Shown in pieces: positions 1 through 11,719 of a stretch of 64,000 bases of DNA; the first letter of the stretch is position 1; each line of letters begins with the position of its first letter. The notes below the pieces were generated by a model, which saw nothing but the letters and a program-made list of their open reading frames with translations, had not been told where the DNA came from and did not search any database. The position numbers and the translations under genes are program-made. The DNA is taken from positions 28,432,001 through 28,496,000 of the forward strand of contig JAYKYS010000006.1 of assembly GCA_036924285.1 (NCBI GenBank), given 5' to 3'. This DNA is from Asterella californica. Lineage: Eukaryota > Streptophyta > Marchantiopsida > Marchantiales > Aytoniaceae.

Positions 1-3000
1 CGCAGATCAATCTCAGCTAGATCCGTAGTCAATAATTCCTACTCCTTGTCTGGGAATCACTTTTCTTCACAAGACTCTCTGAGGCAAACTGTGATATCAC
101 AGTTGTGTGAAGCCAGATGTAGACAGGACATGAACATGCGAAAGCACGTGGGGATTTTTTAGTTATCACGATGTACTGACCGGAATTCGAAGTCGACGCT
201 CTGACAATAAATTCTAGCTCCTAACGTTGCGTAAATACTCCATAGTGGATACAAGTGACTGATCATGTAATCGAATCCACTGATTATAGCGGGAGACGGT
301 AGAACTTCATCACAGGGGGATCGAAACTGCACCACTACTAGCTGGGTTGGAAATAGTTCCGAAGGATCTAAATTCCCAACTTCGACTTCGAGGAGCAGTC
401 ACTGTATACTTCTTCATTTTGTTCCATGTTTATGTACTCAGTTAGTTTGATGTATATGTTAAGTACTTCAGTTATTATAGTTATAGTTCACTTCACTTAT
501 GCTAGTTCTACCTGGCCATGTCCAGTCTTCTTCTACTTGCAGTTGGGTTTGAGGGTTTTTGGTTCAGGACTAGCCTCGAAATTTAAGAAGGTGAGTAGCG
601 ATCCAACTGAGAGAGCTGAGAAGACGGCAGCAGCAACATCGATGCTCGATCTCGTGTCTACTGGAGAATTTCGATGGAACTCAGTCTCTTTTTCTACTAG
701 TGGTCTGACCGAAAGGCGTACACAGAGACGAGAAGGCCCCAGGGAATCCTTCCTTATTCTCTTGGTTCGCACCGTTTGTCAGGATGGAGGAACATCACTT
801 CTGCTTAAAACCCGAAAGATTCTTTGCTAGTTAATTAGGCCTGTGACACACGAACGCTAGCTTGTCGATACTGCAAACTACATATGTGTAATTTAGAGCA
901 AACTGAGCAACGTGACAAATCATAGAACTGGCAGAATCAACAGAATCTTGTTGGATATGTACTTGCTTACTGTTGGTACATACCTTCTTTCTCCGGGGCA
1001 TCAAATACAAACATGCATATAAGATCAGTGGAATTGGAGGAAAGTTTTGCATATACTGGACTGATCTACAGGAGTTATCACATGCAAAATTAATTACAGT
1101 ATCATGATACTAAATAAAAAATTAAATAGATCTTCTGTCTTTTCGTGGTTCCAGATGCAAAATCTTGTAGTTTATTCGCAGTACTTGGATTCACGAGAAT
1201 TTTTTCGAATAGTGATCAAAAGAATCTTCCAAATCGATGACATTTTCATCTGTGTTGGAAGAGTTAGCTTGTGTCTGGTTTGTGACTGTCCACATTTCTC
1301 TTCGTCTGAAATATATCCACGCACCAGAGTGTCAGGGAATACTATAACCTATACATGTAACCTTCCTCTGTCATACATCCATGCACCAAAGTGTCACTAT
1401 AACTCTGCACATGTAAACAGTGAGAAAGTTCCATAAAGAATATGCCATAAAGAACTTTACATGCCGATATGGAAGAGAATTATCATACTTCAGAAAGTTC
1501 ACACGTGAGGTATATTATGTCTTTTTGGTACTAAGCTCGTCAGAGTCTGTTACTGCATCACAATCTTTATCAGATTCAACTCTAGGCCCATTTAACTGGA
1601 TCTAGCTAGGAGCAACAATCGTGGTACGTACGTACAGACATTTGGATTAACTGCATACTACAGATAGTACACATGATCAAGAATGAGCTTCAAAGGACCC
1701 AAAGAGTCACGAAGCTATGTATGTGTATGGTTAAGGAGACCCTGGTGATCAGAATAGACTCAGGCTTCGTTCTGCATACGAAGTTGTTGGCTGACTACGT
1801 GCACGAATCCATGGCTACAATGTCGATAGAGATCCAAGGAAAAGAGAATGGCAAATTAAGCAAGTCTTTTGACACCTGCACAGAAAGATGCAGGAAGCAA
1901 CTGGCTCATGTACAGTATCGCCTCGAGTTCGTTTCTCTGTCCGGTAGGTGTTCGATTATTCGAAGAATATATTGTAACAGTCCGTGTCATTAATACTCTC
2001 TTTGTTTAGATTAAATCTGGCTGATCAATCACGTGACTTTTTCATGAGTTCTTCTCCTGCGACCATCGTAGTTCCTTGGCCCCCAGGGGTGGGGTGGCGG
2101 TCGAGTGCATGTTCCCCGGGAAGGTTCAGTCTGTGAAAGGGCAGCGGCATTGTTTCGCGATTTTCACAAATGAAACCATCGTACTTCCTTTAGATTCATC
2201 CACTACACTGTTTAGTTATTATATAGGCTAAGACTTCAGTCATCCTTACTTGGTCTACTACTGCCTTGGAAGTGAGTTCCCTTCTACTATATAATAGTAA
2301 TTAGGTTGATGTCTCCTTATGGCTGATATTGGACTCTTACGTAACCATTCTGTAATATAGATCCATGTATTGAGTAAATCTGGACAATCCAATTTGAGCA
2401 GTTGTCCAGTCTAAAAGTTAATTGCGAATTACGTATTAAAAGAAAGTGAATCTTCCAGTTTATAAAAGTGAAGAGAACAAAAATGTTGATTGTAAATTTC
2501 CAAAAATGAAATTCTAAACATCTAAAACTTTTTAAAACACAAAAACTCTTCAAATTAAATATGTAGTATGTATGTATATTTAAATATTTAAAGTGTATTT
2601 AAATCAAATTTTGTATGATGATGTTCTCATCTTTGATATTTTATAATTTGCAATACTTAATTTACAATAACACTTATTATTTATTAATTAAATAAAGATG
2701 ATATTGTCACAAATCAATTTGTGATAAAACACATTACTGAATAAACTAAACAAGAATTAACACACAAATCATAACCAGACTCACAACAATTGTTATGAAA
2801 TATATTTACTCACTGAAGAGTGTATTACTCTTATACAATCCACCGAGTTAGTTTCTCTATCCGGTAGTTGTTCAAATATTCAAAGAATATATTGTAACAG
2901 TCCGTAACAGCCGCTAACAACAACCAGGGACCCACTAATGGGTTCCTGTTTCTACTTTCACTAACCTTAACTTCCGAGGAGATCAAATTTTTTGAACATC

Positions 3001-5182
3001 CAGAATCATATATATTTTATGAATTGATACAAAGTTTGCAATTCATTTCACATATTTCATCGTGATTGGTCATTGAAAAAGAATAATCGCAACTGATCAA
3101 TAGGAATAATCCACACTTGAATACTTCAAATCCAGAAATATGTATATAAAATGACATATCATGATACAAGAGTTTGTCTGCTGAATACAATAGATGATCA
3201 ATCAATCATAGACACGTACAAGATTCTCTATCGGCTCGTTCGCTACTTGATTCTCAAGAATCGAAGGCTGAACTTCCGGATCTGAAGAAGTGACAGCTTC
3301 AGTCTATGGTGCCAAGTGTATATCTTTTCCTTCTGCCACCTCTTCAAAGTAATATACACCTTGAAGCATAATCCCATTTTCTCCAGAAGGTGTTGATTAT
3401 TTTTTTTTGTCTCTGCTTCTACATCAGATAATATCTTCATGTTGAAGATGCGAGAAGAGATGTACATGAATTGATGTTGATCAGTCTCCACTGCAATACA
3501 ATGACAACTAGCCTATAATGCACACACCAAGTCATCCTAGAACCATAACAAAGATCCATGATCCATTCGCCTTCTCTAGAAAAATAACTGATCACAGCTT
3601 GAGACTTGTGGTAAACATTCGCAGGTTTACCATCAGACAACAAGATCTTGTAACTGCAAGCTGTAGCTACCATTCCAGTCTCCAGAATTTCCATCACCTG
3701 AACCAAAATATTGCATAGACATTTTGCCATCTTTGGATCAAAATCTTGCTATCCAGTACTCGTGGTTCATTGTTACTCTAGGTCCATCTGGATTCTTATA
3801 GTTCTTCTTCATCCAAACACTAGAGAAACTCTGCATCCACAGTCACATAGAGCTTGTCCAACATCTGCTGCTTGTTGAGGACTATGAAAGACAATCATCG
3901 TCTAATACTCAGATGTTGAGAGTTGAACGAAGTGCATCAACATCTCAGTAATATCCGCTTTAGAGAAAGCCTTCGAAACATCATATAATCATCTTGAGTT
4001 GAAACCTATACAAAATATCTGCGATCGCCAGCATGAACCTCTGCTTCAATAGAAATGGACATCTTCCTCACTTTCGCAAGATAGACTTCTCAGTTGTATG
4101 CTTCTTCTGCACCTTCCTTGCACCAACTACAGAAGATATTAGGACGCACAAGAATCGCTTCATCTTTTTCTTTCGGCTCCTTGTACTCTCGAGCACGCAT
4201 AACATAATCCAAAAAGTCTGGCTGCAAATCTCCAACAAAGTTTTCATCTTTGAAGGGACATTTCTTCTGCTTTTCTTCAACCGGTTCTTCAACGCCAAAT
4301 AGTCATTTCTAGAAAACATTACGATGAGAATAGTTTCTGCAAAATGAAAAATAAGTGTATTAATTAACAAGAATTTCAAGAGAAATATGTCAAAGCAAGC
4401 TATGAACTTCATGGACTATCATGTTGGCTGTGAGTAAGACGAAAACTGAAATAAACAATAGAAAATTTTTTTCTTATCAGTAATTTCTCAAAAGTCGTAA
4501 AGAACGAATAGAGCCATTCTTCTTCAGTGTAAGGATCAATTTTCACTTGCGCTTTAGTCCAGTCTTTAATGTCAACCATTTGCACCATGGCCATTTGGAT
4601 GCAGTCCACGTCAGAACACCTCTCGCCCTCCTTTTGCATCTCATCCATAGAAGACATATGAGAGGTACATGAAGTGTGTGTCCGCATTACATGGATGTAC
4701 GTAGACGGAGACAAAAAGAGACGGATGGAGGAGGTACAAGGGGCATACTCGACTCAATTTACACTCAACTTATGGTTTTGTGTTCTCATATTGTCAAATT
4801 TTTTTGAAGGTTGATATGTACGTAAGACAAGCAATGCATTGCATGGATGACAAACTCAAACAAATGTTGAAGTTGACTGATGATTATGAATGTAACTTGA
4901 TTCATGTTATATTCTCTTGGTCGTTTTATCTTGTTAGTCAACAACTCTCTTTGACCTCAGATTATATCTTTGTTCGTAGTCGAGGATGACTTATTATTCT
5001 AAACTGAACCAGAAGATAATATTTATCGTATATGAGTTAAGTCTGGTCTGTTGATTACATCCAACCTACTTGCTCTTCTTAGGTCTGTATGATGTCATCC
5101 ATGGATTGCATGGATGACAACCCACAGTTCTTCCTAGGTTATTTGTGCAACATGTGATTATAACAAATTATATCTACACGGT
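1..5182 (+). repeat. Left arm of a ~5 kb inverted repeat
   Basis: The first bases of the window are the reverse complement of the bases ending at about 24610, and the match continues inward to about 5182, which pairs with about 19731. By eye the arms agree nearly everywhere, with scattered substitutions and a few indels; for example the right arm lacks about 50 bp found near 2000-2050 of this arm. Because homology runs up to base 1, the true arm probably begins outside the window. The arm holds no intact gene that I recognise, only a decayed methyltransferase-like gene (3240-4715, antisense) and sequence shared with repeats at 5250-6240, 27664-29770 and 36365-37380. Possible splice-like signals occur, such as a GTGAGT after 594, but no coherent gene model could be built. 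Confidence 0.9.
3240..4715 (-). pseudogene. Decayed N4/N6 DNA methyltransferase-like gene, left-arm copy
   Basis: Read on the minus strand, pieces in changing frames give a recognisable protein: an N-terminal part with DWTKAQVKIDPYTEEEW (about 4550), a likely intron (donor GTAAGA near 4478, acceptor TTTTGCAG near 4335), an acidic segment with DFVGDLQPDFLDYV near 4230, then a C-terminal part with GEWIMDLCYGS near 3560. The last piece, compared with the less damaged copy near 30540 (MDLCSGSRTT, then HYIAVEIDQRQF), resembles the AdoMet-binding motif of class beta amino-methyltransferases (D-x-F/C-x-G-S-G-T-T followed by R-x-x-I-x-V-E-x-D). No catalytic S/D-PPY motif was found. Several in-frame stops and frameshifts make it nonfunctional. 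The class is supported by one good motif; the substrate is unknown. Confidence 0.55.
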
Positions 5183-5249
5183 AGTACCACAAGTCATTGA
5201 ATATTTTCATATTGTTCGTAACAACAAAGTTGTTATTATATATCTGGTT

Positions 5250-6929
5250 CACAGCTCGTCGATATTCCAAACTACACATGTATACTTTTGAGCAAACTAA
5301 GCAACGTGACAATCACAGAATTGGTCCATGAGCTCAAGTATAATCCTCTTATGCTATGGTTCTGCACAAAAAGGTTCTCAAAGTATTGATTGCTTTTGGC
5401 AAAAGGATACATACCATCCTTTGGTTTGCAAGACGCGAGAAGATCTAGAGCATGAATTAGATAAATCTGTTAAGGTTGTGTAAAATCCTTTGCTCAGTTT
5501 TTTCAAGACGACAGACACAGTCTGTCTGACTCTGCACTTTATGTCTTTAATTTACAGCCAACCGCTCCTTCCTCATGATGATGTAATTCAAGTGTATGAG
5601 ATTCTTCTTCCAATTCAATTTAAGTATGTACATACCACCAGATCTAGAATTGCTGTTTGCAGCTGAGGAGAACTTTTTCCGGTAGTGATCAAAGTATCTT
5701 CTAAATAGATGACATCTTCATGTGTTGGAAAACTTAACTATGTCGAGTTGGTGATTGTCCGCATTTCTCTTCATCTGACATGTATCCACACACCAAAGTG
5801 TCAAGGAATACTATAACCTGCACATGCAAACTTCATCTGTCATACATCCGTGAACCAAAGTGTCACAAAACACTATAACTCTGCACATATAGGCAGTGAG
5901 AAAGTTTCATAAATAATAGATCACAAAGAACTTTACATAATGACACGGAAGAAAATTATCATACTTCAGAAAGTTCATGTGAGGTGAATTGTATCTTTTT
6001 GGTTTTAAGCTCATCAGAGTCTGTTATTGCATCACAATCTTCATCAGATTCAACTCTATAGATCTTGTTAGGCCCATTTAACTGGATCTAGCTAGGAGCA
6101 ACCATGGTGGTACTTACGTAATAGAAATTTGGATTTAATTGCAAACAACAGACTGCAGACATGACCAAGAATAAGCTTCTAAGGATCCAAAGGAGTCATG
6201 AAGCTATGTATGTGTATGGATAAGGATACCGTGGTGATCATATTCTTTTGCGAGAGACCTAAGCGGTTAAGCTCACGACACCTTGTATTCATATATAATA
6301 GGAGACAACAGTTAGTCATCTAGAGGGCGAGCGTGTAACGAGTCCACCTACCGACAACTATGTTTGACGGATAGACCACGGTAGCTACTAACTTCACATG
6401 ATACTACACTACTATCATAGCTCCATCTTTTCTGTTGGAGGAACTACCACCAAGACTAAGTTTCAAAATTCCAGTTTGAAACAGGATATTCCTCCTTGAC
6501 ATTTGAAAAAATATCGAAACTACTCTCTTTTTCTGAACTCTGGCTGTCGTTCTATCTATCATGGAGAGATTTGTCTCTGTTCTCATACGACTTATTGTCA
6601 TTATGTGTGTTTGAGGTGTGACTTGGAAACGGATCCAATCTATCACTGCTCCAATTTTGCATCCTATTCTCGCATAGTTGCTCACTGATATTTGTCTAGC
6701 TTCGATCCCTACTTCTCCGCTCGTTGCTACGTTCACTCTTATCAGAGTTACCATCGAAAACCACAACGCAAGACGAAATGTGATCTTGGACCATGTCGCA
6801 TTGATCATCAAACTAGTAGATGAATTCATTATTTGAGTACTTCCTCTGAGATCCCGTGCCGCTTTTGGATGTAAGATCTCCATTGTTGTCTATCCATGAA
6901 GTCATCGTTTGTATCTGCGTTGCACAGTC
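5250..6929 (+). repeat. Duplicated block, copy 1 (pairs with 36365-37990)
   Basis: This stretch matches 36365-37990 in the same orientation over almost its whole length, with small indels; for example about 100 bp near 6490-6590 are absent from the other copy. Its first kilobase is also related to arm sequence at 830-1900 and to the inverted copies at 22560-23760 and 28080-29420, so it belongs to a dispersed family. A minus-strand open frame (6404-6883) is partly shared with 37611-37922, but it resembles nothing I know and the second copy is shorter. In both copies the block abuts the C-terminal end of the same LINE, so it is either LINE 3' sequence or co-duplicated flank. Confidence 0.75.
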
Positions 6930-6981
6930 TTAACAATCTCTAACTTCTCTTATGTAAATTTCTATGCAAACCTCGGGACGC
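6930..6981 (-). pseudogene. LINE C-terminal end, copy 1 (3' side of LTR insertion)
   Basis: On the minus strand this encodes the last residues of the LINE polyprotein (RPEVCIEIYIREVRDC, then stop at 6930). The same C-terminus occurs in copy 2 at about 37980-38030. The coding sequence is interrupted at 6981 by the LTR retrotransposon and resumes at 17562. Confidence 0.75.
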
Positions 6982-7299
6982 TGTCGTGTTGTGAGACGTC
7001 CCGCATGTGAATTCAGTGTAGAACGGGTGTTGTGTTTTCTTTTGTGTTCGGTGAACCTTTTGTGTAGTTCGCATGAGAGGGTATTAGGTGTCACGTTCAC
7101 AGAGATCTGGATGTGAGATCGCACGATAACAAGATGTGCCGACTCAATGATCCGTGAACGTTCGCGTGAATGGCTCTTGTTGTCAAACATAGGTATAAGA
7201 CAGTGGGTTGGGGGTTTGGGAGGCATTCTTCTTGAGTGGATGTCATGAGTACGTCTTAAGTGTCTTACGAGATAAGTGAGGACTGCAAGAGTTGTATCT

Positions 7300-7515
7300 A
7301 TGGATGGAGGACTAAATCGAGTTCCGAATCTTCCATTTCCGAACCCATTTCATATCAAGCTTCACTTGATCCACCGTGATCACTTTCGACAGTGGTTCGT
7401 CGCCTACTTTGGAGAAGAGTTCATGGGGAGGATGATGGACTCGCCTACTCCGGTGATCTTACCAATCGTCACGTATGGAGAGGACTGGGACTTGACAGTG
7501 TACATCTTACTTTGA
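7300..7515 (+). CDS. LTR-encoded small protein, first repeat unit (71 aa)
   Basis: I do not recognise the family. The first ATG of the open frame is at 7300 (the frame is open from 7276). It encodes a small protein with alternating hydrophobic stretches and the segment YFGEEFMGRMMDSPTPVILP. The next ORF, in the same frame after a TGA and three codons, contains the related segment NFGEEYCNQVMASPFSFVVP, so the two are tandem copies of one domain. The 3' LTR copy (15596-15811) is nearly identical, and a decayed relative sits in the LTR of element 2 near 35790-35965 (LSPVLVILSVVTYGQE). Conservation at protein level across two LTR families suggests a real product. Translation is not demonstrated. 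Confidence 0.5.
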   Translation: MDGGLNRVPNLPFPNPFHIKLHLIHRDHFRQWFVAYFGEEFMGRMMDSPTPVILPIVTYGEDWDLTVYILL

Positions 7516-7524
7516 CGAGGGCCA

Positions 7525-7728
7525 ATGGACTTGAATTATCCAGCCAACATCCCTTTCAACGTCTGGGTGGATGTTCGATGTCACTGTCGGTGGAAGATCA
7601 ATCATCGTGCGTGGATCGCAAGGAACTTTGGGGAGGAGTACTGTAATCAAGTGATGGCTTCTCCATTTTCTTTTGTAGTACCTTTCATCGTAAATCGGTT
7701 CCAGGTCGTCATTTTGACCTTGTACTGA
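7525..7728 (+). CDS. LTR-encoded small protein, second repeat unit (67 aa)
   Basis: This starts at the ATG nine bases after the stop of the preceding ORF and in the same reading frame, so stop-codon readthrough would give one protein of about 142 residues. It begins MDLNYPANIPFNVWVDVRCH and contains ARNFGEEYCNQVMASP, aligned with YFGEEFMGRMMDSP in the first unit. The LTR of element 2 has an ORF starting MDLN with CRPK and VVRNFGEA at the matching places (35975-36229). The function is unknown. The region could be a relic of a captured host gene or a protein needed by the element. Confidence 0.5.
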   Translation: MDLNYPANIPFNVWVDVRCHCRWKINHRAWIARNFGEEYCNQVMASPFSFVVPFIVNRFQVVILTLY

Positions 7729-9267
7729 ATCTTAAGTGTTAAGTACAATCTCTATAGTTCGACGAATGTAATTAACCTAAGGTTGGGGCCGATGCCTTGA
7801 AGACATGAGGGATAGTAAGGTTATATTTGTTCTAGGGTACCAAGTAGAGGACAAAAGAGGTTTTCAGATCTGTTTTCTTATTGGTCCATTTTCGACCAAT
7901 CAAAGTCATTCCAGATCTGCAGACGGCTTTAGGGTTTTGGAGGTCTTCACGAGGGTCATTTGAGGAGTGAGTGGTCTTGTTGGAAAGCTCTCGAGACGGT
8001 CTACACTCTAGAGACAAAGATCAGGCGATTTGGAATTCTGAGGAGAGAGTGATGGACGTTGAAAGTCAGGGGGGTCAAATCGGTACCTCGAGCCACGTTT
8101 TGGAGTGATCTGGGAGTTTGAGAGGTGATCTTTAGGAGCTGTCAAGGGGATCGAGTAGTTCACTCCGTGCTGGTTGTATTGATGTAAAACAATCCTACAT
8201 TTGGGTTGGATTTGCTCCTGAAATGATCAATTGAAGTTGGCTGTTACAGTTGAGAGGTATGAGAAAGCCCGCTTTCTTTGGATTCAAAGCTTGAGTTGCT
8301 CCGTGCACATGGGATTGGATCTCTAAGTGAAACTTTCCAGGATGAGAGTGTGCCCTATCAGCTAGTCACATGTGAAATTTCAGTTCAATTGGGTAAGAGA
8401 ATATGTGGAGATCTAGGATTTTGGCCATCGAGATCTGTAAAGCTCAGAAGTTAGCACAGACGGGTGGCTTGATTCATCGCGGATAGTGGGGGGTCAGATC
8501 TGAGACTGAAATTTCGTACAGTAGTAGAAAAGGGTCAGAGGGGGTGTCCTGTGAGGTTTGAGCCTGATTGGATAATCGAGGTGAAGGCACGAGATTGTCA
8601 AAGTTCAGTTTGCAGCAAGACGAGAAAGACGTAGAGAGATTTTGCTTAAATCTCTTGGTTGGAGAAGAACAAAAACGACTTGAAGATGGGAGGTGTGCTT
8701 CTTGGAGGTGTCGTGTGGATGACAAGGAGGCTGTATTGTGAGATTGGTACGGCGATCACGCTCAGTGGAGGTGCCACGTCTTGCTGAAGCTGAGGTACCG
8801 TTATCCTCGGTATCACGCCCCGAGTTTCTAGCTGTTTTGCTGCCGATATGTCTTGTATCGTTGGGAAGCTTGTGTAGTAGGCGGTCCTTGCTGTGGACAT
8901 CTTCCTGAGCAAACTCGTATCAGCGAACAATAGAAGGTCAGAGTCTACAATTAGGTAGTTTGTCGAGAAGAAGTAGTGAAGCGGATGTGGATGAGAGATT
9001 GTATGAAGAGTGCTTGGGATCTAAAGCAGACACGTATCGTTTATGAGCCTTGCCTTTATCTAGAGTGGAATCGAGCTCCGAGTCATTTGTGTGACGCACA
9101 TGTGCTACACTTGGGTCAAGTTAGCTCGTTAGTAACATACAAAAAAGACTGATAGATTAGATATTGAGAGCATAGGTTTTCATCGGTTAGGTCGTAGATC
9201 CAGTTGTATCTCTCTACAGCCAGATACCCCGTGTATTCCCAGACCATATTTCACGCCCTACGACAGT

Positions 9268-9285
9268 TGGTGAACTCGACGTGAA
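9268..9285 (+). other. Candidate primer-binding site of element 1
   Basis: Two bases after the 5' LTR end comes TGGTGAACTCGACGTGAA. It begins with TGG, as expected for pairing with the CCA end of a tRNA. I cannot name the tRNA. Confidence 0.55.
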
Positions 9286-9319
9286 ACGTCTGGGGTTGAG
9301 AGATACGTTTTTTCCAATC

Positions 9320-11719
9320 ATGGACGCTGAGAGCCTATCTCAATTCATAGATGAGGCTTCTACGTCTGGAGAGGCCCCGAGGGTGAACCCACTAAAAAGG
9401 TCTGATATGCGATTGCTTGAGGCATTCGCGTTGATCATGCAACAACAACAAGCCGCTGAACGAAAAGAGGCAATGGCTACTAGAGCTTTGCAGTCTGTTG
9501 TGGGTTTGTTGGATCAGTTTGATGAAAAGAACATCTCCAAGTACCTTAAGTACTATTCTAGGGAGATGGAGTTGAGTAAAGTGCCGGAGAGAGAGATGGT
9601 CAACACATTTGAGCTTGCTATCGTACTAGAGATTCGAGAGCATGTGAAGGAGATCATTCACTCTCATGGCGCTACATGGGAAGAGTTTACTTTTCAATTG
9701 AAAGAAGAATATTCTCTAGAAGATGCAGATCGAGTGACTAAGAAGTCATTCATGGAGTGGGTAAACAAACCCAATAAAGAGCTTGTTGCTACAGAGCTAT
9801 TTAGGGAGTTCGAGAGACAGTTCCTTCAGTTGTCTCGGATGGAGAAGCTCACATTGGAGAACGACAAAGTGGAGCTGTTTCTGCAAGCAGCTAATAATGA
9901 GCTACAGAGGGAGTTGGAACTACTTCTGGAAGACAGGATGGAAGATACTGGGCTCACGGCTGATTGGAGGAAGGTTTCTAAAGCAGTGGGTGTACTTGCG
10001 AAGCGGGAGTATCGGAGAGGGAAGGTGGTGGTAAGGCAAGAAGTGAGACCACCGTCAATCGTACTACCCCGTAGGCAACCAACAATGCCTAATGTACAAG
10101 CACCTACGGTACAAGTACCTCCTATTTCATTTCCTGTTGTTCCTGTCCCTATGGTTGCACCTCAAAAAGATGCAATAGAGGAATTGGTAAAAGGGATGAG
10201 AGACTTGCAGATTAAGCTAGCAAGGCTAGAGGAGAAAGGAGGAGTACTTGAGGGCAAAACCGCTCCAAAGCAAGGGTATGTGCAGAGATGTATGTGGTGC
10301 GATAGCACTGAACATCACCGGAAGGAGTGCGGAGACTTTGCTGACATCCTACGGCAAGGAGTGATCTACTGGAAGGAGGGGAAGGTTGCCTTGAAGGAGA
10401 CAGGTGAGATCCTCAAAACTAACTTTGGAAGAGGAGGGATGAGGCAAGTTTTAGAGGATTATCTTTCACAACATGCTGAGGTATCAGTAAAAGCCGCTAC
10501 CTATGGGGTTGAGGTAATGAAAGATAGAGATAGTACTTCTGAAGAGGAAGTAAAGGCGAGTGAAATATGGAGTCATGCTGTGACCACAATGGAGAAAGGA
10601 AAAGCAACAAGGGGTGAGTTACTCAAGGTGGCCACGACAATCAGAGGTGCTACTGGATGGAGTGATCCAGTAGATACAATGTCTGTACACGCCTACTTGG
10701 CAAAGAGTCAACATGAGGCTCTCATGGAGGAAAAGCGTAGGAGGGATGATGCTGGTCCTAGTGAGGAGAGAAGTACTCTTAAGAGGCAGTTACGAGGTGA
10801 GAAACCTCGGCTAGATACAACGCCCGTGCGAGAAGAGACTATGGAGGAAGTTCCACCATCTACTACAGAGAGGTTAGAAAGGAGTAAGAAAGGTAAGCCT
10901 GCTACCTACAAGCTGCAGTCGGATATTGAAGCTGCTACAGATTTGAAGGGGGTGTTAGAAGAGAGAGTGCTCAACGCGAAGATTGAGTTTACTTTACGAG
11001 AGATCCTAGGAATAGCAAAGAAGGAGTTCCATGATGTCATTATTGACACCATCAAGAGGAAGAGGCAGTTGACAGGAGAGACTGCTATGACTAACGCTCT
11101 AGATACGAGAATAACGAAGGAGGAGGAGCAAGAGTTAGCTAAATATTGCACCAGTCATAAGGTTCGATTTGCTGTAGATGAAGATGAGGGAGATGATAGG
11201 GTTCCCAGTTATTATACTAGGGGACATTGGGCTAGAGGTACTACGGAGACCTTGGTGAAGATAGGAGATTTGGTAGATCCGGTGGTTGCTCTCATTGACC
11301 ATGGATCTGAGATTAACATCGTATCCAAAGATGTCTATAAGCGAGGGAAGTGGCCCATTGACACAGAGCATGGTTGGATGATCCGGGCAGCAAACAACAC
11401 ACGGGGAGAACTCTACGGTGCTTGTCCGGATGTAAGGGTGAAGATTGGGGATGTAGTCATAGAGCAAAACTTTTTTGTTCAAGACACTACTTCGTATCCG
11501 GTAATTCTTGGACAGCCATACATTACGGCTGTAAGGATGGAGACCAAGGTGTTGGATGATGGATCTGCATATGCTAAGATCAGAAATCAAGACGGTAAGA
11601 GAGCAGTGCAGTTTCTAACTGTACCTCCTAACCATGAGCGCAATCGGGAGAACTTGCGGAGTGGTTCTCTTCCTAAAGTCACTGAAGAGTTTAAGGATTT
11701 TCGCATAGGGTCACCATAG
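9320..11719 (+). CDS. Gag-protease polyprotein of element 1
   Basis: The open frame begins at 9281, but the first ATG is at 9320, giving 799 residues. The N-terminal half is an alpha-helical Gag with Q-rich and charged stretches (EAFALIMQQQQAAERKEA), homologous to the minus-strand Gag at 58734-57716. A CCHC zinc knuckle (C-M-W-C, four residues, H, four residues, C) lies at residues 324-337, as in nucleocapsid proteins that bind RNA. The C-terminal part has a retroviral-type aspartic protease signature, ALIDHGSEINIVS, with catalytic Asp near residue 660 in a DHG rather than the usual DS/TG triad. It ends in TAG just after a 25-base overlap with the pol frame, which lies -1 to it. No inactivating lesion is seen. 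Confidence 0.9.
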   Translation: MDAESLSQFIDEASTSGEAPRVNPLKRSDMRLLEAFALIMQQQQAAERKEAMATRALQSVVGLLDQFDEKNISKYLKYYSREMELSKVPEREMVNTFELAIVLEIREHVKEIIHSHGATWEEFTFQLKEEYSLEDADRVTKKSFMEWVNKPNKELVATELFREFERQFLQLSRMEKLTLENDKVELFLQAANNELQRELELLLEDRMEDTGLTADWRKVSKAVGVLAKREYRRGKVVVRQEVRPPSIVLPRRQPTMPNVQAPTVQVPPISFPVVPVPMVAPQKDAIEELVKGMRDLQIKLARLEEKGGVLEGKTAPKQGYVQRCMWCDSTEHHRKECGDFADILRQGVIYWKEGKVALKETGEILKTNFGRGGMRQVLEDYLSQHAEVSVKAATYGVEVMKDRDSTSEEEVKASEIWSHAVTTMEKGKATRGELLKVATTIRGATGWSDPVDTMSVHAYLAKSQHEALMEEKRRRDDAGPSEERSTLKRQLRGEKPRLDTTPVREETMEEVPPSTTERLERSKKGKPATYKLQSDIEAATDLKGVLEERVLNAKIEFTLREILGIAKKEFHDVIIDTIKRKRQLTGETAMTNALDTRITKEEEQELAKYCTSHKVRFAVDEDEGDDRVPSYYTRGHWARGTTETLVKIGDLVDPVVALIDHGSEINIVSKDVYKRGKWPIDTEHGWMIRAANNTRGELYGACPDVRVKIGDVVIEQNFFVQDTTSYPVILGQPYITAVRMETKVLDDGSAYAKIRNQDGKRAVQFLTVPPNHERNRENLRSGSLPKVTEEFKDFRIGSP

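Larger units (their letters stand above)
6982..9265 (+). repeat. 5' LTR of element 1
   Basis: Long terminal repeat of 2284 bp, identical in length to the 3' copy at 15278-17561. The termini TGTCGT and ACGACA are inverted repeats of each other. It contains two short consecutive ORFs (7300-7515 and 7525-7728) that are also open in the 3' LTR and are related to sequence in a different LTR family at about 35790-36229. Confidence 0.95.

Noticed and set aside
426..830. 134-residue ORF repeated in the right arm (24178-23774)
   Set aside because: Kept open only because the arms are near identical; the third copy near 29450-29740 is broken, and the sequence looks unlike a known protein. A splice-donor-like site sits inside it.
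6404..6883. 159-residue minus-strand ORF downstream of the LINE
   Set aside because: The second copy at 37611-37922 lacks about 100 bp and is shorter; no domain is recognised. Treated as repeat sequence.
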